Assembly (NCBI GenBank): GCA_009602725.1
Contig: WELB01000010.1
Location: forward strand, 756,965 to 820,964
DNA from: Spirogloea muscicola
Taxonomy: Eukaryota > Streptophyta > Zygnematophyceae > Spirogloeales > Spirogloeaceae
Reading direction: 5' to 3'
Length of the DNA stretch: 64,000 nucleotides
The position numbers were made by a program, and so were the translations under genes. Under the pieces are notes generated by a model that was not told the origin of the DNA, made no database searches, and saw nothing but the letters and a program-made list of their open reading frames with translations. This document shows, piece by piece, positions 10,439 through 21,519 of the stretch (position 1 is the first letter of the stretch; each line of letters starts with the position of its first letter).

Positions 10439-13400
10439 AGATGGTGGAGAGGATCCCGGTGTTTCTGGAGGTGCTACGCCGCGAGTAAGCTGCCTGGGGC
10501 TGCCTGCTTCAGAAGCGTGTCGCTCTTGTCGTCCCGGTCCGTTCGGTGATCGCGCCTCCAGCTCTGCAGCACTGGAGACATAACAGGTGATATGGATCTG
10601 GACAACGTCCCGAGGCTCGCCACTTGCCAGACAAGCGGGCGCTGCCACGGGGCATTGAGTCTCCCGCCACCTGAACCAGGCCTGCAGCGTACTCTCCCCT
10701 TTCAAGTGTGCCAGCGCTGCAGCGACCCGCGCGTGCTAGCTGCTTCGTGCCTCTATCCTTTGTCCACTAGTCCAACAGTGTCTGGTCAGTCACTTGAAGA
10801 TTGCAAGATATATTAGTGACGACTGTGATCAGTGTACTCGATGCAGTAGCGTTCAGCAACTTTAGAGCAAATTTGCATGTCGGAGTCTTGCGTGCAAGCT
10901 TTGAGGAGCAGCATTTTCTTGACCTTCATAGCAGCTAGCAATTCCCACTACTCGATCCCTTCAGGGGCGACAGGTATTGAACCTCCTTTAGGAGGCAGCA
11001 ACTGCAGTACAACCCGTGCCTGCTACGCTACTTGTTTGCTGATGAGGTAATAATGTCGTACTTTGCGAGCGGCAGGCACGGAGACCTCCAGAAGAAGGAA
11101 GCTCTAGACTACCTTCTCGCACTTGGAGTCTCCTCAAGAGAAGGGATACAAGCACTTTTGTCCGCAAACACACTCGCAGTGGCAGCCGGGGTCATCGCGA
11201 CTGATAATGCATCCGGTGTGGCTCTCTCACACCTCCAACTTCCAGATATCAGCTTGTACAGCATGGTTGCTGGCACCTGTCCTCGTGGATTCATGTTGCT
11301 TGAATATGGTCTCCTTCAGCTTGGACGGCTGCTAGCCGAGGTGTGCAGTAGTAGAGTACATGCTTGACTTCTTCCATTTAAACTGTCACATGTCACTTTC
11401 TGCAGCTGCACCGTGGTTTACTCCACTTCTACACCTCCTGGTGCTTGTTTTAAGTGAGGGCTACTCTGAGGGAGTCGGATCAAATAATGTAGAAAGCCTG
11501 GCCACCACGGTGCGTATCTACCTGCTTGTTGTGATTTTGCAATTATCAGATTAAAAAAGCAACAACAACATATGCTTGCGTATTGCGCAAATGAAGCAGC
11601 CACACCTCTCTAGTGCACAGGTCTTAAGTCGCCAGAAGCACAGCCAGTAACTAGATATCAAGACAAGTGTAATATGAGCATTCCAGCTTACGCAAGGCAG
11701 CACTTCTGCATACATCTACTGCAGGTTAAAATTCTTGGTAATGAATTTGGTACAAGACAAGATGAGCTCAAGTTTGGCACACTGACCTGCCTTCTGGTGC
11801 TTTTGAAGTCTGCTGACTCTGTGAGCTAAGCAAAGATACCTCTCACAACATAAGAGATGACATTGCTCTTTCGGTAACCCCCACGAAGAGTTGCCGGTAG
11901 ATAACGACTGGCTTTGTTGAGTGTTTTCTGTACTCTTGACTGGCATGTGATAATTGGGATGTGGTGATTGTGACAGAGCGCCATCAAATCCAAGTTGAGG
12001 TCAACAGATGACAAGAATTGGCTTCAACCTGTGCGGACAGGAATTGGTCAGATTCTGCACAGTCGAGTCGGTGAGATAGCTCTAGCTCTTTAGGCAGGAC
12101 ACTTCATGTGCTTTAAGTGTCCTAGTTCTTGTGACAGCCCTGAGAATTCTTCAATGTTGAGCGACTGCATTGTTGGCAGCACTTTGCTGTATAAGAAGTG
12201 AGACCTGATTAAGGTAATTCAATGATTATCCCAAGCAGAAGTGATTGAGCTTGGAAAATTGCTCACTGATGTCTATCTGCATGACCCCCCTTCTGCGACA
12301 TTGCAACCGTACATTGTCATTTGGTACAGCCCCGGAACACAGACAAGCTGCCCTGCGACTTGCAAATGAGGTTGTTGACATCAGTGAGGAGGGTTGGCTG
12401 TTGGGACCCATGACCAAGCCAAAAGAAAGGACAACATACCCGCCTGAGAGGTGCTCAAGCTGGTGCTCAAGCTCTCGTGCGCCGTGCAAACTTGTGCTGA
12501 TTCTGAAAATTCCAGGTGAGGCTGATGATATTACATGTCCGCATCTGATGTTTGGCCTTCTCTGGAGCAGGTTCTTCCTTCTGATTGTGGAGACGCTGGG
12601 TGTTGAGATTCCCATTCTTCTACAAGAACTAGTCCATGGGAAGCAAGCAAGTAGCCAGGCTGTGCACCAGGACAAGTTTCTGCAACTGCAGCTGAAGGTC
12701 TCAGAAAATTTCTTGCTTCTTGAGCACGTAATCGAGGCAACTGCAACAGCAGCAGCAGCTTCGGAGTCCACTCAGGAGCAGATTGAAGGTCGGAAAGGTA
12801 TGTCCGTGGTTTATCTGCTTGTAAGATAGGTGCATTACTAGTTCTCAGATATTCCTATGAGGAACTTGTGAGCAGAAACTTTATGGTAATAAAGAAGCAC
12901 CAGAAAGGTTGGATGGCAAGCGGTATCTAGGGTACCAGGTGTTGGGTAAAATTCGTTGGCCCTCTTGTAGTTGAGCAGTTTCAAATGTTGGTCGTCAACA
13001 ACACCTTCCACTAGTTTGCACTAGCCTGCATGCTGTGATCAGGGCAGCTTCCTGTATCCTCAATGTGTGAAGGCTGCATTGACAGACAGAATGGATGCAG
13101 GTGTGGTGAGCGACATTGCACTACGTAAAGCAGTGGCATCATTAGGAGACATAATTGCTGTGGTCCTTGAATACTTGGAAAAGGCGAAGGCAAGTCAAGC
13201 AACCGCGTTGATGACTAAATCTATCAGAGGTTCAGCTTTGCTTTGCTCCATGTCCCCACTAGAAGAGATTGGAAGTCGTCCAGTGCCATGCACTCTTACC
13301 AGGTCATTGTGGCCAACAGGAAAAGAAATGGAGTAAGGATGACAGTGTGCTGGCAGCAGTGCGATTGGTAGGGCATTACTTAGCTGAAGTTCCGGAGGCA

Positions 13401-15433
13401 CACCAAAAGCGTGTGTTACGCTTATTTGGCTTCATGCTGACAGTGAAAGCAACAGATGAAGACACGTAAGTGTCTCCGATCCCTCTTCTTGCAGACTAGT
13501 CATTCCACACTTTGCTGGTAGAAAATTTCGTTGCGCACTTCGCCCCTGCCTTAGTATTCACTTCTGTTCGACTACTTGCAATGCACTAGGCTTGCAAGAA
13601 CTTTGGACCATTCCTCCTGATAACCTGTGCGGCATCCAGACCACTGCTTGCAGTTCGCTTTCTGTTGCCTGCACTTCTTCACATCACAAGTGATGGGGAG
13701 GGATGCAAGGCACTGGTGAAGAAACGCGGGCACAAGCAGATTGTCGCCCTTGTGACAACATTAGCAAGAGTAGCCCCCGGTGGTGGCTTACTAGGTGGAG
13801 CAGGTGTTGAGGAGCCTCTGATGGCTGCAAGTAACATCATATTGAATTTACTAGGCACGGTGAGGCTGCTGTGACATAGATTGCTGTACTATGTCATAAC
13901 AAAAGTTGCATCTGTCTGCCTGCCTGCTAGGTGCTCTCAAACAGTTCAGCTGTGTTGGCCTCTCAACAGGACTTATCACATTCTAATAAGTCCAGCACAT
14001 AGACATCGTCTTTGTGAATGATTAATAAGTGTAATGGCTATTCAGAAGTCCTGAAGCTGAGATATGCCAGGCACTAAAATGGTAAAGGTCCCCTGTGTAT
14101 TGAGGTATTGGCTATGAAAACATTGACCTCAAGTAGTGCACATGCACGTGCATATGCCTATTGCTACTAAAGCTTGGTCAATGACTTACTTATTGCAGAG
14201 GGAGGACTTCCCTGAGCCTGTAGATGCAATTGACTACGTTCCTTTGTTACCAGCCATGTTGGCCTGGCGAGATGCAACAGGTGCAGTCTACAATAGTTCT
14301 GCATGCTTCGTTTCCCTTATCCCAATAACTGCTCTCCCCTGTGCTTTACTTATTCATCTTCCACATCTTCTGCTTGCGATTGCACAGCCACTGGACAATG
14401 CACCCCAATGGAAGTTGGTCTTCCGGCCTGTGTGGCTGCTTCTGTTCTTGAGCTGACAGAAGAGGAGGCAATTTTGAGGTCACCATTCATGGCAGAGCCT
14501 GGCAAGCTTGCTAGTGTGGCTCATCTCATCGTCCATTTTATCATGGTCGGTCATCAGGCAAGTTGCAGCACTCTAGCAGGCTGTAGCAAAGCTGGCGTTG
14601 CATCATTGCAGAAATACTTGCTCCCGGGCTTGTAATGTTGAGCTCAGGCCTGGAGGGTGAATGCTTAGCTGGCATCAACAGTACTCGTCATCATATTTCA
14701 TGCTTAGGTCGTTTGCAAGTCACATTATATCTTTCTGTTGATTTCGGAGCATATGCAATTGTTGCAGGCAATAAGTGAGACAGGTAATATGGACAAAGAT
14801 CGTGATCTGTGGGATATTACAGTGACTTGTAAGTGCACTATCCTGCGGTCACAGTGCTGCCGAGACTGTACTTCTGGCTTCTGGCACTGAACATTGTGTC
14901 ATGATCATATTAGCACAAGGCTTTGCTATGTGATAGCTGCTGGAAACATGACAAGAGCTTTTATCGTATTTGCAGCATGCACAGAGTGCATGCACCTCTT
15001 CCCAACATTGAGAGAGGCCATTGTGACATCTGCGTGGGTAGAAAACCTCACCAAGCGAAGGTGTCGACAGTACCAAGGATTTTGCAGTTCCTATGATTTG
15101 GCCTTCACCGTTCCCTATATTCAGTACTGCGTAACAATCCGGCGCAGCGCATGTCTTGAATCTGTCTGCGGCCGATTCTAGTTTCTGCATAAGCATTATA
15201 CGTACTTAGATACGATTGAATCTTATGCACCAACTTGTGATGTTCATCACATATACAATTGGTACATATCACACTTTCTGAATATGATACATCAGTTGGT
15301 ACGTCAAAGTTTTTAATGGGGACAAGTTGCCTTCATGATCTTTGTATGCAGGCCGCTGACGGCTGAGGTCATCAATGAATGCACATCAGAACCAATGGTG
15401 CGCATGCTACTTGCCGTTGCAGCTGGGATTTGA
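10439..15433 (+). CDS. Neurochondrin-family ARM-repeat protein
   Basis: Neurochondrins are cytosolic helical-repeat proteins; in animals they are neuronal and signalling adaptors, and the plant members have no settled function. Well-phased exons are 10439-10484 (MVERIPVFLEVLRR), about 11076-11341, 11725-11820 (TRQDELKFGTLTCLLVLL), 12016-12070 (WLQPVRTGIGQILHSRV), 12330-12450 (ANEVVDISEEGWLLGP), 12571-12797 (FFLLIVETLGVEIPILLQEL), about 13065-13189, 13338-13465 (AAVRLVGHYLAEVP), about 13590-13859 (FLLPALLHITSDGEGCKAL), 14199-14280, 14388-14557, 14768-14828, 14976-15060 and 15352-15433 (ends RMLLAVAAGI, TGA). The blocks match plant neurochondrin in order. Two introns (from 13190 and 14558) use AG|GCAAGT donors. 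The N-terminal block of about 70 residues typical of the family is missing, and an exon between 11342 and 11724 is unresolved. Confidence 0.82.
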
Positions 15434-16920
15434 TTATGCCTACCTTCTCTTCAGAGATGTCTTCAAATGTCATCCAGATTCGATCCTCCGGCAGCCTCAA
15501 AAGTCAGTATCTGCTAGCTGTACGTATTCTCCCCTGTGGCACCTACAATGTCGAGAACAGTCAGTCAGAAAGGCCTATGGCGGTTGCTATTGCTGACCTG
15601 AAGCAAGTCATTTGTATTGTGGTTAAGAGTCCTTGAGCTTCTTTGCCCTTACAAAGTTCTATTGAAATCAATCTGATGGAAATTGCATTGGCTGTTGTGT
15701 GACATCGTTGCAGGAGGTATCTTATTTTGCAAACACTAGTCAATATTCAAATGCTTGTCCATTTTTTTCCCCAGCAGACGGCCTAGCCAACCCTGCTTGG
15801 TCGTCTGATTTGGGTTAGTTAATGTCCACCAATGTCCATCTATTAATTTGTGAGTTGCACTGTAAGCATTGAGAAACTTGCCTATGCACTGGGGAAGTCA
15901 TACTTGCCTAGCTATTTTGCCTTGCATAGAAAGACCAGTGCATGAGTTGAGCAGGAGATTGCGCACGCAGAAGTGATGTGAGCCAGAGTCATGTGCACAA
16001 GCATCAGTATTAGTTCTAAGAAGCACGTGCTGAAGAACATCTCGCTACAACTTGTGCGACCGTTGTATAAAACAGGGACCGCAGCACAAGAAGAAGTATT
16101 CATATTCCATGCCTAGAAGCCCGGAGGGAATGCCTGGAGCTAGCTGGACATAGCTTCCATCCCGAACCGCAGCATTTTCTCGAGATACGTTATCATTCTG
16201 CGATCCAAATTACACCAACACGGTAAATGCTTGTAATTATTGTACACCTGCACATTGGCTCCTTGCCGCTCTACATTGCCAGTGGTGTCTGATACTAATG
16301 AGTCTGGGCAATGTGGCCAAATGTAGTCATATCATTTGACATGTCTACGATACTTCACCAATGCTACTACGAGAACAGAGGTGAGGCCAAGTCAAGCAAA
16401 AACGACCAGAGGCCAGAGGTTGGAACTTACTACCTTTGTCCATGATAAGGCATGGTTGCCATCGTTTTAATGAATGGTTATGTTCAACATTTGCTGCCCA
16501 TATCCTACTGTCACTTGCAATCAATAAGCAAAGAAGGTTAAGCACTGAAGTAGAGGTATCAAAGCAACTGGTGAGTTATTGGGTCCGATGTGAAGTTCGT
16601 GCAGGTAGATTGAAAGCTGTGAAAAGCCAGACGGATATAATCGGATGAGATGGGCAAACAACCCATAATGTGTGAGCTGTGTCTGTTGATGGCTGCAACT
16701 ATGAATTGATGTCAGATGGTAGTACAAATCTCTAAGGGTTATGGCGTCTGACGAAATCAGCCCCCTAAGTTGCCCCAAGTCAACTGCCGTAAGGCTGACA
16801 TGCTGGAGAAGTGCGTAAGGTGGCTTCTTGCAATAACACTTCAAAGTGCTGTTGATGGACGCAGAGTGCTGCATTTGTAGGCAGACGTCTGGTGTCCAGC
16901 AATGAGGCGGAAAATGGTAG
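15434..16920. other. Intergenic, nothing recognised
   Basis: I see no gene, RNA or clear repeat here. Base composition is neutral, and open frames are short and without recognisable similarity. The LINE-derived modules of neighbouring regions are absent or too diverged to see. The first few hundred bases presumably contain the neurochondrin 3' UTR. Confidence 0.5.
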
Positions 16921-17158
16921 GTTCATGAAAGGAGGACATTGTATGTTGCGTGCAATGGAAAGGACGAGGGAGTCAGTTGTAGTCGCCTTCGGCTGCTCGC
17001 TGCTTGGTGCTGTGATAGTTCAAAGCGAGGCCAGAGACTGCTAAAACGCCAGCCTACCAAGGGCATGACCAAAGGTCGGGATGAGGCAGACGCCGGCAAG
17101 AGTAGAGATCTGAGAATCAAATGGGACAAAGATGTAGCCCCACAAGGCATTATACGCA

Positions 17159-17660
17159 GGACACTTAGTGTCGCCAATGTGACCACTAAGGATGGCCACT
17201 CAACAACCCCTACTGAGCAGCCGGAAGTCGAGAAAGGAAAGGAAGGAAGCAAAGCCGTCCCAATGCAGCCAACAGCCGGTATGGAAGCACCCCGTCAACA
17301 GCCTTAGGCGACAGCCAGAGCAAGGCCAGCGCATAAGTCAGAAATTGCTGCAGGGAAACAGCGCATGCAATACACATAGGATAGATAGCCCGGGACACTC
17401 AGTGTCGCCAATGTGACCTATAACGATGGCCGCTCAACAACCCCTATGAGCAGCCGCATGTTGGGATTACTGGCAGCCCAAATATGAAGAAGGTGCACGG
17501 TGCGTATAACAGGAAGCAAGCCGAGCTAATGCCGAGCAATAGATGGGATGGCGTCATTCCGCCAACAGCCTTAGGCGGCAGCTAGAGCACGGCGAGCACG
17601 CAGATGCAACACATAAGCCAGGAATCGCTGCAGGGAAACAGCGCATGCAGTTCATGCAGT
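17159..17660. repeat. Imperfect direct repeats, about 234-265 bp spacing
   Basis: The stretch from 17159 (gacacttagtgtcgccaatg, then a gcaacaacccct-like block) recurs at 17393 with small changes, 234 bp downstream. A second block from 17297 (caacagccttaggcgacagc through a gctgcagggaaacagcgcat block) recurs at 17562. The remaining 16921-17158 and 17661-18120 hold no recognised gene. Confidence 0.65.
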
Positions 17661-18120
17661 CGGGTAGACAACCGCGCATGGACATTGGCTGCTCCCCTTG
17701 CTACCGTCTGGACAGCGCTCACCGTCAAGCTGGTGCAAAAAGGTCAAGCGACCATATCCTATGCCCTTTGCCATCTATGGCGAGGTTGTTAAGCTCCCGT
17801 TCGTACTATCCACTTGTGCAACTGCTTGGCTTGTGCTTTCCGGCCCTTCAGGATTTGCCACTACATTTGCAGCTGGTCTTTCATGGGATCGCCCCCATTT
17901 GAAGGAGCTTGCTCTCCTAATTTGCGGACCGTCATAGACAGGGGGGCAGCTTGGGGCACACTTGCATTCCGCTTTCACAGGTTGTATGCCAGTATTTGGC
18001 TTTCACTAGAATTGCAGAGCTCCTATGCTTTGGCAATCCATCAGTGTGCTGGGTGCGCACTAAGCCAGGCAACTGGCTTCAGTGGCTGTTCTCTTTTTCC
18101 ATGGTGGTGGTCTGGCTCCT

Positions 18121-18310
18121 CAGTTTAGCTTGTCAGATATATATGTGGTCACACGTGGATCCTAGTGTCCCCCTTAGCCACCTGATTGCCCCGTTTCCAG
18201 GACTTGTAAGAGATCGACTGGCCTACCTTTCATGCGCACCGCGCGCTTTCCTCTCTCCAGCTTCCCCAAGTGAGCCTGTCGGATCTCTATGTGCTCACTC
18301 GTGACCTTAA
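18121..18310 (+). repeat. Two LINE-tail and 3' UTR fragments, subfamily C
   Basis: The sequence at about 18125-18160 is a degenerate copy of the terminal peptide codons (SDIYVVTRG-like), followed by the gtgtcccccttagcc-type 3' UTR that also follows the copies at 2337 and 26090. A second tail (DLYVLTRD-like) sits at about 18277-18305. The next 500 bp, up to 18835, are further degenerate fragments without an open frame worth annotating. Confidence 0.5.
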
Positions 18311-18835
18311 CTTAAGCCCTTCAGCCGGCTTTAGCACAATTCCCTTAGTCCCCCTTAGCATGGGCTTGGCTTTGTATGGCCCTTTCTTTGCACTAGCTTT
18401 TTAATCAATTCATTGGCTTGGCTTGGTCTGGCCTCCCTTTCAGTTGTGCACAGCGCTCCATCTTCTCTCTAGGAGCTCGCAGGCGCTGGCCCTTCATCAG
18501 CGTGCTGGGCGCGCCCTAAGCCAGGCTACCAATCACCTTGCGGTGCTCCGGGCTCCAAACTTAGCCTGTTGCTCCAAAAACGAAAGAATGCGGCTGCTGA
18601 TATTTCAAGAGCGGCTGTAAAAGCCAGCCAGATGCATACAGATGCAAAAAGATGCATACAGCTCCCGGCTCCTGTGTTAGCCTGTGCTTACTCGTTATTA
18701 CTTGTGCCCGCTTCAACCGTGCCCTGCTTCCTCAGCCCCTCCTCAGCCTTTCTAAAGAAAGACAGACAGAAACAGCTCTTGCAAAGTAAGGCGTGGCTGT
18801 GAGAGGCCAAAGGACGCTCAATAATCTCTATTCAT

Positions 18836-19010
18836 TCACGGCAAATCGAAGTGATCAGAAGGAGCAAAAGCTTTGCCCAATCGAGACCCGGAGGCAGCAG
18901 CCAAGGCGCGGCCTGCTTGCAAGTGCACAGCAAAGGCCAAGGAACGCTGCAGAGATATGGCAAGGCGCACTCGGCATATTTGAGCGAGCGACCCGACGAC
19001 GTTGACCTTG
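18836..19010 (-). mobile_element. LINE-like C-terminal remnant
   Basis: On the minus strand one frame stays open from about 19010 to the stop at 18836. It reads VGSLAQICRVRLAISLQRSL, then HLQAGRALAAASGSR, then a divergent end. It is the same C-terminal block as at 1936, 20.3, 46.7 and 54.3 kb. No RT or endonuclease domain is attached, as expected of a 5'-truncated LINE copy. Naming it a LINE is inference from this block and from the truncation pattern. Confidence 0.55.
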
Positions 19011-19110
19011 GGCTGCTTGCTCTGCTATCCATGACATCGGATCATAGCACGAAAATGTACTGCACGAAAGCCATAGGCATTTGCTTTGTAAGGTCCCATT
19101 CTTTGCAGTC

Positions 19111-19113
19111 CTC

Positions 19114-19145
<32 letters not shown>

Positions 19146-19176
19146 CATAAGTAGCGACCTGCACAAATGGTGTAAC
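19111..19176 (+). rRNA. Fragment of organellar large-subunit rRNA
   Basis: About 65 bp match the highly conserved domain IV core of bacterial-type 23S rRNA: taacggtcctaaggtagcga, then aattccttgtcgcataagta, then gcgacctgcacaaatggtgt. The GTCGCATAAGTAGCGAC helix looks to me more like plant-type mitochondrial than plastid rRNA, from memory. Sequence on both sides is nuclear repeat, so this is a short nuclear insert (NUMT or NUPT) and not a working gene. It carries the core of the LSU site that I-CeuI-type homing endonucleases recognise. Confidence 0.82.
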
Positions 19177-19227
19177 GACAGTTCCTTAGATTTCAGCGTA
19201 AACAGTGCATTGGCTTGGCTTGCCTCA

Positions 19228-19260
19228 CGGGTTGCGCATGGAAGTTCCATGCGCAACCCG
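19228..19260. repeat. Perfect 16-bp palindrome with 1-nt spacer
   Basis: The arms cgggttgcgcatggaa (19228-19243) and ttccatgcgcaacccg (19245-19260) are exact reverse complements around one G. It lies about 50 bp after the rRNA fragment. No gene end or T-run is next to it. Confidence 0.85.
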
Positions 19261-19335
19261 CGCCTTCTGGCCTTCCACAGCGATCACCCCCTTCAGAAGA
19301 GATGGAGAGGATCTTGAGTGATGGAGGGCCTGAGT

Positions 19336-19440
19336 GCCAAGCACAAACGCAAGCACATTGTCAGATGTACATCACCTGCTGCTTAGCTGACCCGCTCAGT
19401 AATTACGAGTCAGCACGTACAGGTCGATGATTGATGCCCG
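19336..19440 (-). repeat. LINE tail and 3' UTR fragment, subfamily B
   Basis: Read on the minus strand, the segment encodes DLYVLTRNY plus stop (about 19398-19425). It is followed by a 3' UTR containing gcgggtcagcttagcagcag and a tgtgcttg-type block. The same arrangement is found on the plus strand at about 37870-37970 and 20960-21055, and in reverse at about 56255-56345. Confidence 0.6.
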
Positions 19441-19999
19441 AATAGCGGACGGCAAATGGCAAGCCCTTGCGTTACCAGCTCAAGCTTGACCAGCTTTCTA
19501 GTGCAAAGCATGAGCCTGAGCTCGCTACAAACAGGCTGATACACGACCCACATAAACGACTAAAATGCTGCTGGCATGCCCATCTCGGCTGGAAGCACAT
19601 CCTCACATCGTGCATCCGAGACTTGCAAATTTTCTCAAGCAGGGTATGAGAGGGAGGACCCATGCAGCCAAAGATGCAATTGCGGCCGGTTCGAGGTGAT
19701 CTCTGCGGGGGTAGTCAGACTAGTGCTGCAGCTCTCTCTGCTCTGCACTCCTTACTGTATGACCAGCTATGTGAGTCGAGGCTGAAAACTTTTACGCCTC
19801 TGTCACAACCACATATCCGTCACAACCAAGGCTCGTGGACCCCCCCAAATGTTGTACACCCACAATGTCTAGGGTGCGACGGCGATGGCGTCCCTGAGCA
19901 TCCGTGGACATGAAGATGATATAAAGCCACTAAAGCGCGGTAGCCAGCGTCACGCATCAAGTCCCGCCTGGGGGAGATCCCCGCATCATCACGGATGTC

Positions 20000-20560
20000 A
20001 TGACTGCCGACTCCGAGCGAGCGAGCCGGCAGCATTGAAGCCCGGCACCTCCCCTGGCTGACGCATTTCTTGCTGACCTGCTCGCCGATTAATGGCCTGC
20101 CAGGCAAGCCGCTGCAGGAGGTCCAGCCAGCGACTGCCGTAGACCCCGTGTACCGGCCGGAAGGCGCCTAAACCACACAGCTACGCAAGAGACTACAGCG
20201 GATGGGAGCTTACTTATTTCGAAATAGCAGCAGCAAGTCGGAGTAACTTGCAGCTGGAAAGGCACCCAGACGAGACTCAGAAGCAGCAGCAATAGCGCGG
20301 CCAGCCCGCAAGTGCATGCGTGAGCCAGGGACCATTGGAAGGAGACAGACAGCCGCATGCGGAACACCTGGGCAAGCGATCCGGCAGCTCTGAAGCTGCG
20401 CAGCTCCCCTTGCTGACTCTGCCGACCATGGATGGCCTGTTGGGCTAGCCGCTGCGGAAGGTCCAGCCTTCGACTGCCGAATGCCCCGTGCACGTCTATC
20501 AGCAGCGCCACGAACTCATTGCCAGCTGGGTGATCAGCATATCATCTTGCCACTGGCCGC
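20000..20560 (-). mobile_element. Tandem LINE-like C-terminal remnants
   Basis: On the minus strand an open frame from 20511 reads LIDVHGAFGSRRLDL, then AAGSLAQVFRMRLSVSFQ and SLAHACTCGL before it degenerates. Immediately beyond it (about 20000-20130) a second diverged copy begins again (GFNAAGSLA-like). The HGAFG and RMRLSVSFQ blocks are the same as those of the copy at 46.6-46.9 kb. Region 19441-19999 holds no recognised gene. Confidence 0.5.
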
Positions 20561-20639
20561 CGTGCCGACCGCGTGCCCTGCTTTCGACGCCGATTGGTGG
20601 GGTTGGCGGAGTCACGCATGCGGCTCTCCGTCTCTCCAG

Positions 20640-21100
20640 AGCGCGCTCTCTGGCTCACCCAGTTCACACGCGTGCCGGTCGCGCTATGGCTGCTGCCACA
20701 GGGTCTCGCCAGAGTGCTCCTTTCCCTGCAGCGAGTTACTCAGACTTGATGTTGCTCACTCGCGGGTACTGAGCTTCCGTCTGCATTGTCTAGTGTCTAG
20801 TTGTGCATTTGTCTGTTCGGCAAGTTTTTTGGGGCTTTGAATATTGTCCATTCTTTTTGGGCTGGCTTGGCCAGCCCCTCTTCTCTCAGGGCGCGCCATT
20901 CCTGATCAGGCGGGGGAAGGGGGTGATAGCTTTTGTTCAGGCATGTATACAGGCATCGATAGGCGATCTTCTTGTATTGACCCGTGGTTACTGAGCGGGT
21001 CAAACTGCTGTGGGTGATGCACGCCATTACATGTGCTTGCCTTTGTACTTGGCCATTTGGCCTTCGTTTGTGTCAAACGCAAGAAAACTCCTTTTGTTCA
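20640..21100 (+). mobile_element. LINE-like C-terminal end plus tail and 3' UTR
   Basis: The plus frame ending at 20772 reads RARSLAHPVHTRAGRAMAAA, then SYSDLMLLTRGY and stop. A second tail (IGDLLVLTRGY, stop near 20993) with the subfamily B 3' UTR (gagcgggtca, then a tgtgcttgcctttgtacttg block to about 21055) follows. It is a remnant, not a full element. Confidence 0.55.
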
Positions 21101-21355
21101 TAGTGAGAGGGAAGCCAACAGAGAGAAGGCGCGCGGAGCGCATGAAATGATATGGAGGCCAATCCAAGCCAAATACAATAACAGAACTCGACGGAATCGC
21201 CGCTTCATCAGGCACTCGTGCGCCGCGACGGGCCCAGACCGTGCTGTGCCTCAGAAGGCAATGCGCGGCCAGATTGACTGGTGGCTGGGAGAGGCCAGCC
21301 CAAAGGAATGGACAAGGCCTCGAAAGCCCTCGGCGGCGTGGATTAGCCCGACCAT

Positions 21356-21418
21356 GTTTAGGGTTTAGAGGAGTAGGGTTTAGGATGTAGGATTTAAGGG
21401 TTTGCGGTATAGGGTTTA
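21356..21418. promoter_or_regulatory. Cluster of telo-box / degenerate TTTAGGG motifs upstream of NOL11
   Basis: Within about 60 bp the sequence contains tttagggtttag, tagggtttagg, taagggttt and tatagggtttaa, that is, four AGGGTTT-type motifs (reverse complement AAACCCT, the telo-box). They end about 100 bp before the NOL11 start codon. In land plants, telo-boxes in promoters are a known feature of ribosomal protein and ribosome biogenesis genes, which fits this gene. Alternatively it is a decayed interstitial stretch of plant-type telomere repeat. Confidence 0.6.
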
Positions 21419-21519
21419 ACTGGCTGGCTCGTCCCGCCGGCCGCCGGAGCGGCGGAAGCGGCGGCGGCGGCGGCGGCGGGCGCGTCCGCCGCAGCGAGGG
21501 GCTCAATCCGCCGGACGCC

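Noticed and set aside
9587-10705. 372-codon minus frame covering the NOP53 start
   Set aside because: It is in a different frame from the NOP53 exon and exists only because of high GC; the NOP53 reading in 9730-10092 has family similarity.
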